NCBI GenBank assembly: GCA_028565635.1
Contig: JAOXYB010003012.1
Span: 1 to 18,091 of the forward strand
Direction of reading: 5' to 3'
Length of the DNA: 18,091 bases
DNA from: Phoronis ovalis
Lineage: Eukaryota > Phoronida > Phoronidae
Shown: positions 12,401 to 18,091 of the stretch, in pieces
How positions within the stretch are numbered: position 1 is the stretch's first letter
How the letters are laid out: every line of letters begins with the position of its first letter
The notes under the pieces: generated by a model
The model's input: the letters and a program-made list of their open reading frames with translations, nothing else
The model's database searches: none
What the model was told of the DNA's origin: nothing
Position numbers and translations under genes: made by a program

Positions 12401-13995
12401 ATTTTGTGCGTTGCATACACAAGTCTAAAAATACCACAATAACATAGCATGAATGTTAAAGTTTCAGAAAACATTTATTTTATATGACAAAAATGTAATG
12501 CGGATTTTTCATGAATTTTTATTTAAACTGTGACGATGGTCCAGCTTAGCCTTAAATACCCAGAAACAATTATTTTTTATGAAAAACATGTAATACGGAT
12601 TTTTCATGATTTAATTTAAACAGTGATGAGGGTCCAGCTTAGCCTTAATATTATCTTATTTTGGAGCTCCATTATCAGAAGTTGAATTGGATATTGTGTC
12701 TTTGTTATAAAAAATTAAAATTAACTTGAACCGTTGCGTAAGTGAACTTTACATATACCTCTACAAAGTGGTATATCATGATTTGAAAGTTAATTATCAG
12801 ATCCAAATCGACAAAATCCTTACCTTTACACTTTCAAAATGTATAAGTTTAAACAAATCAAAACTTTATACATATGTTGTGTTTTGTGGGCGCACGGGTT
12901 TTTGACCTAATTTTTTTTTGAAAACTAAAATTCGAAAAATACATTTTTTCCAGAAGTGGCCGTTTTATATCAGATCATGAAATGAGAATTATTTTCAACC
13001 TTTTGTCTTTGGATTCATTAACATTAAAATATATCCTTTGCAAAAACTATGCTTTTACATGTCTATCTCTTTATTTTGGTTACTGAAATTAATATAGGAA
13101 GTTAAAGTCAAATAGCAGTGTATCTCAAAAATCGGTAGTACGGATTTATAGACATTTCTATATAAAGAGTCGAGTGATTTTTTATTTTGCGCTTTAGCAT
13201 ATGTGACAATCGCACACTTGGCTCATCCTTTGTATGTATTATCTTAAAGAGTCTTTCTAATACGTAGCTATTTAAATCTTGGAGAAAGACTCGGAATTGA
13301 GGATACTGAACACAGTTCTTCAGAGTGAAGTAAGTCTATGACAGAGTTGTTGGCTTGGAAGGTTTCTTACGTCGGAATAGTTACAAGACTGGTTGTCTTA
13401 TTTTTCGCATTGTGTTTTTAGGAGGAGTTAGCGCGACAGAGGCAGCAAGAGAATGAACAGAAAGAGCGTGATAAACAACGACAACGTATGCGCGAGCAAG
13501 AAAGGAGGAAACGAGAAGCGGTTTGTACTTATTTTCACTGCTGCTTGTGTTCAAATACAGCAATTTGTTGTTTATTGTCACACTTCGAAAATTTTAAATC
13601 ATTTGACATCTCTGGAATTACATTAGGGCTGTACTAGGGATTGTGGGTTGCAAATCAATTCTTGTACAAAACATTAAACGTATTGTGGTTGGTTGGGTTT
13701 TCGAAGAAATGCTGCTTTTACCTCTGAACCTAAAACGAAAGCACCCCTCGTTTTGTCACTGTATGCCCAAGATGTCAAGATGAGATAAAATATCTAGCTT
13801 GGAATTTTATTGTAGGAATTTGTAGATATTTCTTCATAATTCACTGAATATGTCCAATAGTAATAACTTATCAAAATGAATGCTATAAATTAACAAACTC
13901 GACTTAACCTACTGTTGGGTATTTTTTAGATGGCAGCTAAAATTGACATGAACGAGCAGAGTGAATTGATGGCTAATTTTGAAGAACTGTTTTGA
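113..13995 (+). CDS. BRD4: BET-family double-bromodomain protein, long (BRD4/fs(1)h-like) form, 5' partial, 17 exons
   Basis: BET proteins bind acetylated histone tails in the nucleus and recruit transcription factors, including P-TEFb, to chromatin. The joined exons total 2940 bases: 979 residues plus TGA. Domains in window numbering: end of bromodomain 1 (1-21), motif A (about 125-137, KRKADTTTP), bromodomain 2 (about 197-310), acidic Ser/Glu cluster (about 317-340), Lys-rich basic region (about 370-392), ET domain (about 470-545), Ser/Asp cluster (about 605-633), low-complexity linker (634-831), conserved C-terminal block and Glu/Arg helix (832-958), and a P-TEFb-type terminal motif ending FEELF. 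Every intron is GT-AG and phases match throughout. The N-terminus and most of bromodomain 1 lie upstream. The linker is shorter than in vertebrate BRD4 and lacks its His/Gln/Pro runs. The terminal motif excludes a BRD2/BRD3-like short product. An invertebrate may carry this as its only BET gene; that is inference. Confidence 0.97.
485..663 (+). other. Intron 1 (179 bases)
   Basis: A short GTTTGT...TTTTCAG intron. An in-frame stop (518-520) follows the exon if it is retained. I see no other feature in it. Confidence 0.85.
664..945 (+). CDS. BRD4: BET exon 2: motif A and first helix of bromodomain 2
   Basis: Acceptor TTTTCAG, donor GCG|GTGAGT, phase 0, 94 codons. It encodes the BET motif A signature [13 protein letters not shown], known to act in nuclear localisation and dimerisation in the family. 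Then come SRRES and KRPKKDLPD, conserved just before bromodomain 2, and the alpha-Z helix ([20 protein letters not shown]). The exon ends at HA, joining to AYAWPF in the next exon exactly as in vertebrate BET genes. Confidence 0.97.
946..1955 (+). other. Intron 2 (1010 bases) with a TGACCT-rich repeat
   Basis: GTGAGT...TTTCAG intron. Most of it (1188-1880) is a repeat-like segment described separately. The reverse-strand open frame at 1230-1436 lies within that segment and shows no recognisable protein. Confidence 0.8.
1188..1880. repeat. Putative repeat element bounded by an 11-bp inverted repeat, rich in TGACCT
   Basis: AGGTTGCACAG at 1188-1198 is matched by its exact reverse complement at 1870-1880. 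Between them the DNA is dense in TGACCT/TGACCC hexamers and TGACCTCAAA-type words, quite unlike the other introns. I see no coding capacity and no clear target-site duplication. It may be a degenerate non-autonomous transposon; the boundaries are inference. Confidence 0.4.
1956..2057 (+). CDS. BRD4: BET exon 3: ZA loop of bromodomain 2
   Basis: Acceptor CTTTCAG, donor AAG|GTTGGT, phase 0, 34 codons. It carries the WPF shelf (residues 222-224, in [11 protein letters not shown]) that lines the acetyl-lysine pocket, then [10 protein letters not shown]. The residue after that Pro is Arg (AGG, 2037-2039), where BET and most other bromodomains have Met (Pro-Met-Asp). Confidence 0.96.
2299..2592 (+). 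CDS. BRD4: BET exon 4: rest of bromodomain 2 and acidic Ser/Glu cluster
   Basis: Acceptor TTTTCAG, donor AAA|GTAAGA, phase 0, 98 codons. CYRYNPP contains the acetyl-lysine-contacting Asn (residue 281). The loop after it reads NTDVV, where vertebrate BD2 has DHEVV or DHDVV. The last helix is [18 protein letters not shown], a BET signature. The segment that follows ([20 protein letters not shown]) matches the acidic phosphorylation cluster of BRD4, a known CK2 target in vertebrates. The reverse-strand frame across 2366-2617 is a shadow. Confidence 0.97.
2593..3414 (+). other. Intron 4 (822 bases)
   Basis: GTAAGA...TTTTAG intron. It contains inverted-repeat element copy X (3071-3230). The plus-strand open frame at 2811-3038 resembles no known protein and lies wholly within the intron. 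Confidence 0.8.
3071..3230 (-). mobile_element. MITE-like element, family 1, copy X (reverse orientation, shortened)
   Basis: This segment resembles the reverse complement of 4893-5177. Shared words include ACACCAAA, TTGTTTAA, GTTTAACGGGCAAAA, GTCGGTC, and AATGAAAACG followed by CCAAAATTT. It lacks the central AT-rich part of the other copy and is more diverged. It has no coding capacity. Boundaries are approximate. Confidence 0.6.
3415..3826 (+). CDS. BRD4: BET exon 5: basic Lys-rich region and start of the ET domain
   Basis: Acceptor TTTTAG, donor CCAG|GTTTGT, 137 codons plus one base (phase 1 out). A short coiled segment ([15 protein letters not shown]) continues the RLRELQSK of exon 4. 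Next comes a run of Lys/Glu ([18 protein letters not shown]), matching the basic interaction region of BRD4. A Pro/Thr/Lys linker follows, then acidic YDSEEEEDN and [17 protein letters not shown], the first helix of the ET (NET) domain, which binds partner proteins such as NSD3 and JMJD6 in vertebrates. Confidence 0.97.
4104..4274 (+). CDS. BRD4: BET exon 6: core of the ET domain
   Basis: Acceptor TTTCAG, donor TATA|GTAAGC, phase 1 in and 1 out. The sequence ([20 protein letters not shown], then [18 protein letters not shown], then LKKKPRKPY) is almost the family consensus. The acidic strand DEIEIDFE that pairs with partner peptides is intact. Confidence 0.98.
4275..4725 (+). other. Intron 6 (451 bases)
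   Basis: GTAAGC...TTTCCAG intron. It holds one copy of a dispersed repeat (4378-4497); nothing else is recognised. Confidence 0.8.
4378..4497. repeat. Dispersed repeat, copy 1
   Basis: Shares AATCAGTGGAGG, ACAGAAATTATCCAAGT and ACTGAGCTGTTTCATGCCTT, in order and orientation, with 5322-5492 in the next intron. It is about 20 bases shorter in the middle. It starts beside an A-rich run after ACATGT, as does copy 2. The type is unknown. A SINE is possible, but I see no clear A and B boxes. Confidence 0.65.
4726..4854 (+). CDS. BRD4: BET exon 7: charged helical segment after the ET domain
   Basis: Acceptor TTTCCAG, donor GCCG|GTAGGT, phase 1 in and 1 out, 42 full codons. It encodes [20 protein letters not shown] and a Lys-rich tail (KKTPKKA), corresponding to the KTKEELALEKKRELEKRLQD-type region of human BET proteins. 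A second, perfect donor AAA|GTAAGT lies inside the exon at 4740/4741. Confidence 0.94.
4893..5177 (+). mobile_element. MITE-like element, family 1, copy Y
   Basis: A 13-bp perfect inverted repeat, TTGTTTAATGGGC at 4908-4920 and its complement at 5147-5159, sits inside looser terminal matches (GACCAAAAAAAAC on the left, the complement of ACACCAAAAATAG on the right). The right half has two degenerate tandem units of about 33 bp (5087-5150), each with a T-run then AGGGCTTT. The left half repeats a CTTCAAATTT word twice. There is no transposase. A second diverged copy lies at 3071-3230 in the opposite orientation. Confidence 0.65.
5322..5492. repeat. Dispersed repeat, copy 2 (longer)
   Basis: Same orientation as 4378-4497, with matching blocks at 5401-5431 and 5459-5478. 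It has extra sequence in the middle (around 5432-5455). The reading frames across it on both strands come from the repeat itself. Confidence 0.65.
5562..5699 (+). CDS. BRD4: BET exon 8: Ser/Asp-rich cluster
   Basis: Acceptor CTTCCAG, donor GCAG|GTTAGA, phase 1 in and 1 out, 45 full codons. It encodes [20 protein letters not shown] followed by [11 protein letters not shown]. It matches the [16 protein letters not shown]...SDTSDSDSG segment with which human BRD4 short and long forms diverge. The donor is weaker than average because of T at +3. Confidence 0.96.
5700..7400 (+). other. BRD4: Candidate short-isoform end: stop and alternative 3' UTR
   Basis: If the exon 8 donor is not used, the split codon reads GGT and the next codon is TAG (5702-5704), giving a product ending ...SDSEAG (634 residues in this window). 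The following 1.6 kb has no coding exon and is U/G-rich towards its end, like a 3' UTR. AATAAA occurs at 7355-7360 and 7390-7395. BRD4-short and fs(1)h-short end at the same protein position, so an intronic polyadenylation isoform is a reasonable inference. Confidence 0.6.
7355..7360 (+). terminator. AATAAA poly(A) signal candidate for the short isoform
   Basis: This is the first canonical AATAAA after the read-through stop. A second lies at 7390-7395, and the U/G-containing tract ATGTCTTC follows shortly after. No earlier canonical AATAAA was seen between 5705 and 7354. Confidence 0.45.
7401..7915 (+). other. Rest of intron 8
   Basis: AT-rich sequence leading to TTTTTTTCTGCAG at 7903-7915. 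The reverse-strand frames here (7361-7582 and 7593-7892) have low-complexity, unrecognised translations, and I do not regard them as genes. Confidence 0.7.
7916..7953 (+). CDS. BRD4: BET exon 9: 38-base microexon
   Basis: Acceptor TTCTGCAG, donor AAG|GTGGGT, phase 1 in and 0 out. It encodes (E)[12 protein letters not shown], comparable with the DSEMAPKSKKKG segment that begins the long-form-specific part of human BRD4. It is the only arrangement that joins the phase-1 donor of exon 8 to the phase-0 acceptor of exon 10. It is too short to appear as an open frame alone. Confidence 0.85.
7954..9042 (+). other. Intron 9 (1089 bases)
   Basis: GTGGGT...GTTTTCAG intron containing a complete MITE-like insertion (8061-8469). 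The rest is plain AT-rich DNA. Confidence 0.8.
8061..8469 (+). mobile_element. MITE-like element, family 2, copy A, with 9-bp target duplication
   Basis: The left end begins CAGTTTGAATAAATCCAT; the right end is ATGGATTTATTCAGACTG, its near-perfect reverse complement. The inverted repeats extend inwards with gaps for about 60 bases (GGGCTCAACCATAGTCAAT against ATTGACTATGGTCAAGTCC). GTAGTACTC occurs immediately outside both ends (8052-8060 and 8470-8478) and looks like the target-site duplication. There is no coding capacity. CAG...CTG ends with an 8-9 bp duplication recall hAT or Mutator-type elements, but I cannot assign the superfamily. Confidence 0.85.
9043..9139 (+). CDS. BRD4: BET exon 10: low-complexity linker
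   Basis: Acceptor GTTTTCAG, donor ACAG|GTATAT, phase 0 in and 1 out. It encodes [17 protein letters not shown] and a Ser/Asn-rich remainder. It is not conserved at sequence level; it is supported by splice sites, phase and open frame. The longer open frame starting at 8984 is in another phase and is a shadow. Confidence 0.82.
9140..9626 (+). other. Intron 10 (487 bases)
   Basis: GTATAT...GTTTTCAG intron; no repeat, structure or gene recognised. Confidence 0.75.
9627..9713 (+). CDS. BRD4: BET exon 11: Pro/Ala/Ser linker
   Basis: Acceptor GTTTTCAG, donor AAAA|GTAGGT, phase 1 in and 1 out. It encodes (E)[19 protein letters not shown] and a Pro/Lys/Gln tail. If the donor is not used, the frame continues to a stop near 9889 with an unlike translation. 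Confidence 0.85.
9714..10076 (+). other. Intron 11 (363 bases)
   Basis: GTAGGT...CTTTCAG intron; AT-rich, no feature recognised. Open frames across it are read-through of neighbouring exons. Confidence 0.75.
10077..10331 (+). CDS. BRD4: BET exon 12: Pro/Ser/Lys-rich linker
   Basis: Acceptor CTTTCAG, donor GTCT|GTAAGT, phase 1 in and 1 out, 84 full codons. It encodes [15 protein letters not shown], several SP/TP-type sites ([27 protein letters not shown]) and an acidic GDDDSP. The many Ser/Thr-Pro dipeptides suggest proline-directed phosphorylation; that is inference. Confidence 0.9.
10568..10683 (+). CDS. BRD4: BET exon 13: Gly/Ser/Val stretch and start of the C-terminal region
   Basis: Acceptor TTTCCAG, donor AGG|GTAAAA, phase 1 in and 0 out, 38 full codons. 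A Gly/Val/Ser segment ([20 protein letters not shown]) is followed by a short charged helix ([18 protein letters not shown]). Confidence 0.88.
10940..11080 (+). CDS. BRD4: BET exon 14: conserved C-terminal block (KNAGSWSSL)
   Basis: Acceptor TTTTCAG, donor AGG|GTATGT, phase 0, 47 codons. [16 protein letters not shown] matches the KIKNMGSWASL block near the C-terminus of BRD4-long. [15 protein letters not shown] matches FEQFRRAAREKEER. This is strong evidence for a BRD4-type long tail. Confidence 0.96.
11081..11645 (+). other. Intron 14 (565 bases)
   Basis: GTATGT...TTCATCAG intron; AT-rich with no recognised repeat. The open frame at 11025-11216 is exon 14 read out of frame into the intron. 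Confidence 0.75.
11646..11786 (+). CDS. BRD4: BET exon 15: Glu/Arg/Gln-rich helix
   Basis: Acceptor TTCATCAG, donor CAG|GTTTGT, phase 0, 47 codons. It encodes [20 protein letters not shown] and a further charged stretch with [10 protein letters not shown], a predicted long single helix or coiled coil like the corresponding BRD4 region. The reverse-strand frame over the same bases is a shadow. Confidence 0.95.
11944..12555. mobile_element. Fold-back / MITE-like element bounded by TTAA
   Basis: The left end (TTAAGGCTGGACCCTCGTCA, then AAAAATTCATGAAAAATCCG and CATTACATTTTT) is mirrored by the right end (AAAAATGTAATGCGGATTTT... GGTCCAGCTTAGCCTTAA). The left end lacks five bases (AAGCT) present on the right. 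Weaker inverted matches continue inwards to AGGTACATCCTACA (12133) and TGTAGGATGTACCT (12352), so the arms span over 200 bases. TTAA at both outer ends could be a piggyBac-type target duplication. There is no coding capacity. Confidence 0.8.
12561..12648. repeat. Tandem duplicate of the fold-back element's right arm
   Basis: CAGAAAC...GCGGATTTTTCATGA...GGTCCAGCTTAGCCTTAA-type sequence at 12465-12555 recurs here in the same orientation, with small differences (TACGG for TGCGG, GAGGG for GATGG). Only five bases separate the copies. Confidence 0.8.
13422..13520 (+). CDS. BRD4: BET exon 16: Arg/Gln/Glu-rich helix
   Basis: Acceptor TTTTTAG, donor GCG|GTTTGT, phase 0, 33 codons. [20 protein letters not shown] continues the charged helix and ends [11 protein letters not shown]-like ([10 protein letters not shown]), matching the KREQERRRREA that precedes the last motif of BRD4. 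Confidence 0.95.
13521..13929 (+). other. Intron 16 (409 bases)
   Basis: GTTTGT...TTTTTTAG intron. Apart from a small perfect 7-bp stem (AAAACGA at 13732, TCGTTTT at 13748), I see nothing in it. Confidence 0.75.
13930..13995 (+). CDS. BRD4: BET exon 17: C-terminal P-TEFb-interaction motif and stop
   Basis: Acceptor TTTTTTAG, phase 0, 21 codons plus TGA (13993-13995). [20 protein letters not shown] plus a final Phe matches the BRD4-long ending (MAATIDMN...FEE.LF), which in vertebrates and Drosophila binds the P-TEFb kinase and activates it. It is an acidic-hydrophobic amphipathic helix. Confidence 0.97.
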   Translation: MAAKIDMNEQSELMANFEELF

Positions 13996-14583
13996 AAACT
14001 TTGAAGCGCTGGAATGTTGATTTTTTGAATTAGGTGAATACTTCACAAAAGGAAAGTTCATACCAGATACAAGACACTAATGAAAGCTAATGATTTGCAC
14101 GAATTGGAGGTTTTGACCAACTACTTTTTTCAGTCTCAAGTTTGCAAAGTTTTTCAAAGTTACTCTTGTTATGTTTCAGTTTCTCATTACATTTTAAAAA
14201 CATAATATTATAAAAAAAGAGGAAAGCGCCTACATGGGTTTTCCTCGTAAAAATATACAGCTTAAGAAAGGGAGAGTTACTTTTGAAAAGTTGCTGCTGG
14301 TATATCAAAAACTATGTGACGCTGATTAGAAAGAAATTCTCAATCTATTTGGTGCTAATAATATTTTAACCTGTTAATGTTTGCAATCACCTGTGAACTA
14401 TCGTATTAATAATTAATATAGTCCCATGTTTATGTCACTCCTATTAAATTAGGTTGTATAGATCAAATTTTGTACAGTGCAAGAAGAAATTATATGATGA
14501 AAGAAATTTTTTCTACAAAATATTGTAATTATAATTGAATTTATATATTGGACACTGTCCTTCGAAAAGATATGAGTATTATT

Positions 14584-14677
14584 AAAGTGTGACACTTTGG
14601 CAACTGTGCAATTTGTGATGTTCTATAATTTCATATGTTCATCACTATTTTTGCTGGGTAACCGGACCAAAGTGTCA
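14584..14677 (+). repeat. Competing inverted repeats in the 3' UTR
   Basis: AAAGTGTGACACTTT (14584-14598) is a 7-bp palindrome with one central base. Its right half extended, TGACACTTTGG (14590-14600), is also perfectly complementary to CCAAAGTGTCA (14667-14677). Two mutually exclusive RNA stems are therefore possible, next to an ATTAAA signal. Confidence 0.6.
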
Positions 14678-15195
14678 TACCTAACAAGACTAATTTGATT
14701 ATTTTCCGAGAATTCTGGTGTTCAAAGAACTCTAGTAGATAAAATAACAATTTAAAGTTCACAGAATCCAGTTAAGAGGTATTAGCATATCCATGTGAAA
14801 TTTGTATTTTGTAGACAAAAACATGGAGTTTGAGTGTCAAGTCTTTAAAAAGTTGATCTGCTAAATTCTGTGCAAATGTTAAAACATTTTTAATAAGGTT
14901 ATGGTTAGATTTAATTATTAATCAATTAATACTAAATGATGTCAATAGAAAATAGATGCATCATTGCAGCTTGTATTGAGTTCAAAAAAGCTGAAGTATA
15001 ATTTATAAATAATGCCTTTGGAAAATAGGAAAGATTCTGTGGTCTGATGTTGAGTTAACGTAAAACTGGTGAAGTAAGGTGTGTAGTATTAACAAAGATT
15101 CCATACATGAGCTTAGCTAGTTCTCCCAGGCATTAAGGATATAGTATTGTCTTCTTGAAGGTGTTTAACATATTGCTGTTCTCTGTGAGAAATGG

Positions 15196-15201
15196 AATAA
15201 A
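15196..15201 (+). terminator. BRD4: AATAAA poly(A) signal candidate
   Basis: The first canonical AATAAA downstream of the long-form stop, about 1.2 kb into the UTR. UTR-like composition continues beyond it, so a more distal site (ATTAAA, 16269-16274) may also be used. Confidence 0.45.
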
Positions 15202-16290
15202 ACAAATGCAATTACTGTAGTTTAATAGTATAAACCTTGTATATATTACAGATGTACCAGAGATGAATATTTAGTAATTTATTAAATTTATATTTGCAAT
15301 GTCAAACTGTGAGACTAAATACTTGTAAGATCCACTTTGACATAGTCATTAAAAATGCATCCTTTAAACTTTGAGTCGATAGTGTCAGGTGGATACATTT
15401 TTTTTTTTACTTTCATAAATTTAATTGGTGTAGAAGTAAGCTTGGGTTTTTGCACAGCATTCGTGCATAAAAGAGTTCAGTGTTCATTTTCGGGCACATG
15501 GAACAAATCTTGCAGCTTTCAGTATTTTGTATTTTAAGTATATGTAATTGTATTTTGTTTCTATGTTTATTTTTTGTAACTTGTCTTTCATAAAATACTA
15601 TGTATCTGACCTGTAGTGTCTAAAAAGTGGATTGGGCCTTTAGTCCATATTCAATTTACAGTCTGTCTTAAGAACGTATAGGTCATTTTACAGTAGATTA
15701 AAGTTTGTGGGCCATTTCTTGGTTTCACAGGAAAGTAGTTTAGAGGTGAGGTACATGGCGTTTTGTGGCATATTGTAGTATCATCTACATTATTCTGCTG
15801 TTGTTATAAATATAAGCTGCATGATAAGCTTCGTGTATTACATTTTATATGTGTCATTATAAATAATGTAACAGTTTGATGTGTTTATGTATAGAAATGT
15901 ACAACAATGCACAACTATTTACAAGCAGTACTATGACTAATTGCCGTAGTGACTGTTATGTGTAATGCACAAATGTGTAATCATATGCAAAATGTGGTAT
16001 AACCTTGAATGGAACACAGTTAATTTACGTAATGTACGTGTATATTTCTTGTAACCGTAAAAGGTGAATATTTATGACTGGTTAGATGTGCATGTGTGAA
16101 CAACCATATTGTTCATACTGCTTAGATTTTTGTTGATAATGTAGTGTAATTGTAGTTATGAGGATGTTAATATATATCTGGACAGTGGAGATGAAATTTC
16201 TGTTGGAAGTATAACCTATTATTGCTTCATTATCTATATTCTGTAACTGAAGCCGATAGAAACTTTGTATTAAATGCAACAAAAAATATT

Positions 16291-16544
16291 ACAAAATAGT
16301 CATTTTTCTTCAATACATGCCGTAAATACGAAAAACATTCCAGTTATATCATCATTCCATCGAGGGGATCCAACAACTGCTGAGAATTAATCGTTGGCAA
16401 AGATTTCTTGTTTCAACTAGGTTGTTGCAATATAATTTTGCTTTCACGTTTTTCTACAAATGATTTCCAATGCGTGTATACCTCTTGAACCACTTAAATT
16501 TAGATCTAGCTCTGTTCTACTTGGTTTCTATTTTGGATAGGGGG
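16291..16544. other. Non-coding DNA downstream of the gene
   Basis: AT-rich, no open frame or repeat recognised. Confidence 0.6.
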
Positions 16545-16915
16545 CAGTCTGAATAAAAGCATCAGTTAGTGTTCCGTGCCTTCTCAACTAACGTCTGGGC
16601 TTGACCACAGCCAATTGTCGGATATTACTTCAATTTATATTTAACAAGAGTGAAATAAATACGTCATTAAACTTTAATATTTGACCCAATCCAGCTAAGC
16701 TTTTTTCTCTGACTGGCCTGTATTCCTAGCTACCCGCACTGTTATATCTGTTTTGTACGTTGCAATTTGATTGGTGTCGAGACTTTCACAAGCACTTAAT
16801 GTATAAATAAAGGGATTTTGCTTCTCGAGGTAATAAACGAAAAATTACTATAATTATAAGCCCAGACGTTAGTAGAGAATACACGGAACACTAACGGATG
16901 GATTTATTCAAACTG
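16545..16915 (-). mobile_element. MITE-like element, family 2, copy B (opposite orientation to copy A)
   Basis: Ends are CAGTCTGAATAAAAGCAT and GGATGGATTTATTCAAACTG; the inverted repeats extend through GTTAGTGTTCCGTG / CACGGAACACTAAC. The interior word ATTTGATTGGTGTCGAGACTTTC is, in reverse complement, nearly the same as 8180-8205 of copy A (GAAAGTCTTGACACCAATCA), as is CCCTTTATTT. Copy B is therefore inverted relative to A. No clear target duplication remains. Confidence 0.82.
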
Positions 16916-17931
16916 AATTGGAGTAAGTATCACTCATTAAAACTAACAAGCAACATACAGAGCTCATAAAACTTAGAAAGTTTACAAAACAAATATATTT
17001 TTTGTCACATCACCGTCCCCAACTACATCAAAACTGTTGTTATTTTGTTATTATTGTAAATTTAAAGCCAGCACGTGAATATAAAATTTGGCGGCCACCT
17101 TAAAGTCAAAATGGCTGCCATGTTAAAAACTTTCTTCTGGAAGCCATATTGTTGTGTCGTCGTGCGACACTAACTCTAATTATTCACTGTATTCATTATT
17201 ACTTTTATTGCTATTTTGTCGAGTCCATGCACTTTAAATATGACTAAGATAAAAGATTGATACCGCTGCTTTTAGTACACTTTTAAGGGAACGTTGAACT
17301 TGAACGTTCACAAAATCTTATCAGTTTTTTGCACTCTTATCATAGAACACTACCACAAAATATATAGCCAACCAGATAACGTATCAGAAAGCATATTTTG
17401 TGAATAGGGGGAAATCAATATTGATTTTAAACGAATTTTTATGTAAAAGTCCCGACGATTCTTCATCTTTTAGCTTTTAACTTATATGGTTTGACGGTAG
17501 AATATCTCCATGCTTATAGCTGTTAATGAAATATTACTAACCACCATGGTAACCATTACAAAATAGTTGGTCATTTTACCTGCAAATAAATTTTAGTTTG
17601 TAATCCATGGATCTTTTTTTTACTTTTTGTTTCATTAAACTACATGATGAGTTTGTTCTATAGAGTAATCCTCTAACAGCTGCTTCTTTTGTGTCACAGA
17701 AATAAGTAGATTGGAAGTAAATTATATAGGAACTTTTTTGTTAGTGTTTGTAGTTATGTGCATGAGAGCCATCTCGTTAATTGATCATGATGCAGTGCTA
17801 AAATTATGTCAATCCTATTAAATTAGATTGACATTTATAGATAGAATGAACAAATTGTATAACACAATAGGAAAGAGTGTTTTGTCTCATGGTGAAAATC
17901 GTACATTTTTACCTCCATAAATCACCTCAAC
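16916..17931. other. Non-coding intergenic DNA
   Basis: No coding sequence recognised. It includes a GGCGGCC/ATGGCTGCCAT patch (17090-17120) and a small GTGTCG...CGACAC stem (17154-17170). CCTATTAAATTAG at 17815-17827 also occurs at 14441-14453 after a similar TATGTCA word, a short possible repeat. Confidence 0.6.
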
Positions 17932-17985
17932 GGGCTCTAACCGAATCGAACCGGTCCTCTACTGATCGGGCTCGACCGGGAGCCC
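17932..17985. other. GC-rich hairpin-forming segment near the window end
   Basis: GGGCTC (17932-17937) pairs with GAGCCC (17980-17985). The 54-base segment is far richer in G+C than its surroundings, and CG-rich sequence continues to about 18060. On the minus strand it includes GGTTCGATTC, which resembles a tRNA T-loop box, but the span is too short for a nuclear tRNA. It could be the edge of a repeat or of a neighbouring gene. Confidence 0.35.
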
Positions 17986-18091
17986 AACCTTGGTTCACAG
18001 AGGCCGTGCTGTCGTTCACAGTGACTGTATAAACATGTATGTGCCGCCCATGGACCCTCTTTTTTCAGCCTCCAATTTTACTATGGTGTGT

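Larger units (their letters stand above)
11787..13421 (+). other. Intron 15 (1635 bases)
   Basis: GTTTGT...TTTTTAG intron. The first half contains a 612-bp fold-back element (11944-12555) and a duplicated arm (12561-12648). From about 12650 to 13421 it is plain AT-rich DNA. Confidence 0.8.
13996..16290 (+). other. BRD4: 3' UTR of the long isoform (probable extent)
   Basis: No coding exon follows the TGA. The sequence to about 16.29 kb is T/G-rich on the transcribed sense strand with many TGTA words, typical of a long 3' UTR. A TGTATATA Pumilio-type site lies at 15238-15245. Poly(A) signal candidates are ATTAAA (14581-14586), AATAAA (15196-15201) and ATTAAA (16269-16274). The true end is not determined by sequence alone. 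Confidence 0.55.

Noticed and set aside
13381-13581. Reverse-strand open frame across exon 16
   Set aside because: Antisense to the conserved Arg/Glu helix exon; no independent support.
15355-15537. 60-residue open frame in the 3' UTR
   Set aside because: Low-complexity hydrophobic translation with no domain, and the base composition matches the surrounding UTR.
17932-17985. tRNA gene on the minus strand, from a GGTTCGATTC box and matching ends
   Set aside because: Only 54 bases between the paired ends, no recognisable A box, D arm or anticodon arm.
1-18091. CRISPR array, operon structure, prophage or other prokaryotic system
   Set aside because: The window has spliced exons, GT-AG introns and a BET gene. 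No evenly spaced identical repeats with unique spacers are present.

Overview
The window is animal nuclear DNA carrying the 3' three quarters of one intron-rich gene on the plus strand. I read 17 coding exons (113 to 13995). All junctions are GT-AG and all phases agree. The exons join into one open frame of 979 residues ending in TGA. The product is a BET-family double-bromodomain protein of the BRD2/3/4, fs(1)h type. Its C-terminal P-TEFb-interaction motif makes it the long, BRD4-like form. The first bromodomain lies mostly upstream, so the gene is 5' partial. Short exons, AT-rich introns and UTRs, many small repeats, and no vertebrate-type poly-His/Pro/Gln tract suggest an invertebrate. I cannot name the phylum.

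Layout: an (AGAT)n/(AT)n microsatellite (1-87) runs almost up to the first splice acceptor. Exons 1-4 (113-2592) encode the end of bromodomain 1, BET motif A, bromodomain 2 and an acidic Ser/Glu cluster. Exons 5-6 (3415-4274) encode the Lys-rich basic region and the ET domain. Exons 7-8 (4726-5699) encode a charged helix and a Ser/Asp cluster. Exons 9-13 (7916-10683) encode a low-complexity Pro/Ser/Lys linker. Exons 14-17 (10940-13995) encode the conserved C-terminal block, a long Glu/Arg-rich helix and the final acidic-hydrophobic motif. A long 3' UTR follows, probably to about 16.3 kb, then non-coding DNA to the window end.

Main points of interest: (1) reading past the exon 8 donor gives a stop after one codon, followed by 1.6 kb of UTR-like sequence and AATAAA signals, which fits a BRD4-short/fs(1)h-short type isoform ending where the human short form ends; (2) bromodomain 2 carries Thr where vertebrate BET proteins have the BD2-specific His, and Arg in the usually Pro-Met-Asp motif; (3) exon 7 has a perfect internal donor in the same phase, allowing an in-frame 38-residue skip; (4) several short inverted-repeat transposon-like families occur, two of them as pairs in opposite orientation. 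One pair flanks exons 5-7. A 612-bp fold-back in intron 15 has a duplicated right arm. I found no second protein gene, no convincing tRNA or rRNA, and no wholly new system.
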